Shown piece by piece: positions 6,300 through 7,025 of a stretch of DNA of 7,025 bases. A program made the translations under genes and the position numbers. Numbering within the stretch: the stretch's first letter is position 1; each line of letters opens with the position of its first letter. Origin of the DNA: Spirochaetaceae bacterium (GTDB taxonomy: Bacteria > Spirochaetota > Spirochaetia > Treponematales > Breznakiellaceae); the NCBI GenBank assembly GCA_031265635.1, contig JAISCK010000089.1, forward strand, positions 1 to 7,025, in the 5' to 3' direction. The notes under the pieces are model-generated. The model saw nothing but the letters and a program-made list of their open reading frames with translations. It ran no database searches and had not been told where the DNA came from.

Positions 6300-6988
6300 A
6301 GATTAAGGCGGCCGAATTTAAACCACCTGCCCGAATCCCGCCTGTTCCCTTCGTCGATAACCTTGAAAACATACGCGGCAAATTCCTCGTCGCCGCCGGC
6401 CTCGCCGCCCGAAAAACCCAGCGCGCGGTAAGGCTCACCGGCGCTGGCGGAAAGTATGCCCTCGGCAAAACCCCTGAAAGCCGCCGCCGCCGCCGGACCG
6501 GCAATGTCGGCGGCGTCATATTTCCCTCCGGGGCTTATACCCGAAACCACCAGGGCCAGGACGCCGCCCTCCCGTGTACCGCCCTGATCCTGCGCGGAAA
6601 CAGCGTTCCTGAAGTACAGGGCCAGTTCCCGGATCAGGGAGAACCAGCCCTTTATGTGGTCGTTCACCAGCACTTCAATATCATTGGGACTCAGCTCGGC
6701 GGGACGCTTCCGCATCGCCGGAGGGGAACAGACCAGGACAGCGTCGTCAATGCGGCCCAGCCGGTTCTTTGCCCCCAGCACCAGGGAACGGGCGGAGATA
6801 GGGCTGCCCGGATTCCACCCCAGGGGAATCTGGGAAGAACCTTCCCCGATAGCAAGTACAGGCCCCGCCCCGCCAAGCCGGTTGGGAATCAGGGCCGTAG
6901 CCACAGCGTCAACCCGTTTGGCCGCTTCCCGGGCAATCATAACAGTGAGGGCCGCCTCGTTTCCGGCGACAAGAATACCCCTGGTCAT
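6290..6988 (-). CDS. Degenerate short-chain dehydrogenase/reductase-like protein
   Basis: I do not recognise a named gene. The 232-residue product has the length and layout of a short-chain dehydrogenase/reductase (Rossmann) domain. A beta-strand and glycine turn start the chain (RGILVAGNEAALT, 3-15), followed by an amphipathic helix. A strand IDDAVLVCSPP (80-90) sits where the NNAG motif is expected. A helix IEVLVNDHIKGWFSLIREL (104-122) resembles the N-x-x-G-x-F segment, and GVLALVVSG (142-150) resembles the strand before the active-site serine. The catalytic Y-x-x-x-K is not seen: the segment after GKYDAAD (155-161) is an alanine-rich helix with no matching lysine. The TGxxxGxG cofactor motif is also altered. 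It has no signal peptide or membrane helix. It may be a non-catalytic or divergent Rossmann protein. The start at ATG 6988 lacks a Shine-Dalgarno site but sits directly downstream of a good promoter. Its end overlaps purL by eight bases in convergent orientation. Confidence 0.75.
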   Translation of the reverse strand: MTRGILVAGNEAALTVMIAREAAKRVDAVATALIPNRLGGAGPVLAIGEGSSQIPLGWNPGSPISARSLVLGAKNRLGRIDDAVLVCSPPAMRKRPAELSPNDIEVLVNDHIKGWFSLIRELALYFRNAVSAQDQGGTREGGVLALVVSGISPGGKYDAADIAGPAAAAAFRGFAEGILSASAGEPYRALGFSGGEAGGDEEFAAYVFKVIDEGNRRDSGRWFKFGRLNLFR

Positions 6989-6994
6989 GGATAG

Positions 6995-7023
6995 AGTATA
7001 CGGCCCGGCGGCAGCCCTGTAAA
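6995..7023 (-). promoter_or_regulatory. Sigma-70-type promoter predicting a leaderless SDR-like mRNA
   Basis: On the minus strand the -35 TTTACA (7023 to 7018, five of six) is followed by 17 bases and the -10 TATACT (7000 to 6995, five of six). Six bases, CTATCC, separate it from the ATG at 6988, so the expected transcription start falls on the A of the start codon. There is no room for a ribosome binding site. This is the best-formed protein-gene promoter in the window. Confidence 0.7.
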
Positions 7024-7025
7024 GG

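Noticed and set aside
6298..6420. A terminator for purL
   Set aside because: No stem followed by a T run was found just after the stop; this DNA encodes the C terminus of the opposing gene.
6269..6994. A 241-codon plus-strand frame opposite the SDR-like gene
   Set aside because: Its composition is arginine- and proline-rich without domain pattern, and the minus-strand frame has hydrophobic periodicity, a promoter and a sensible fold.

Overview
This window looks like an ordinary chromosomal housekeeping stretch of a moderately GC-rich bacterium. It resembles an anaerobic spirochaete such as a termite-gut Treponema. That placement is an inference from three things: the long single-chain purine enzyme of the Clostridium/Streptococcus/Bacteroides/spirochaete type, a QueH-type queuosine enzyme, and the style of the Cache-PAS sensor. 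No sequence search was run and other anaerobic lineages remain possible. I see no transposase, integrase, CRISPR array, toxin-antitoxin pair or phage gene.

Layout. (1) Bases 1-1188, minus strand: the first 396 codons of a membrane sensor (TM, Cache-like extracytoplasmic domain, TM, coiled coil, PAS), whose output end lies outside the window. (2) Bases 1189-1495: a divergent intergenic region with a leader hairpin, a small palindrome and an AT-rich inverted repeat. (3) Bases 1496-2068, plus: queH, epoxyqueuosine reductase, with a TTG start and a likely terminator near 2131-2151. (4) Bases 2165-2237, minus: tRNA-Arg(CCT) with a well-formed promoter. (5) Bases 2329-6297, plus: purL, a complete 1322-residue FGAM synthase carrying its own glutaminase domain. 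(6) Bases 6290-6988, minus: a 232-residue protein that looks like a degenerate short-chain dehydrogenase/reductase, converging on purL with overlapping stop codons.

How the genes relate. They do not form one operon; directions alternate at every junction (minus, plus, minus, plus, minus), so each is probably its own transcription unit. queH (tRNA wobble-base modification) and the tRNA-Arg gene are both translation related, but QueH acts on GUN-anticodon tRNAs (His, Asp, Asn, Tyr), so the link with tRNA-Arg(CCT) is only positional. purL supplies the fourth step of de novo purine synthesis.

The most interesting signal is at the starts. The SDR-like gene has a near-consensus promoter (TTTACA, 17 bp, TATACT) whose -10 box ends exactly six bases before the ATG, which predicts a leaderless mRNA. 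purL shows the same -10-to-ATG spacing (TATAGT, six bases, ATG) and also lacks a good Shine-Dalgarno site, although its -35 is poor. By contrast the sensor and queH have clear Shine-Dalgarno sequences. I found no convincing evidence of a wholly undescribed system.
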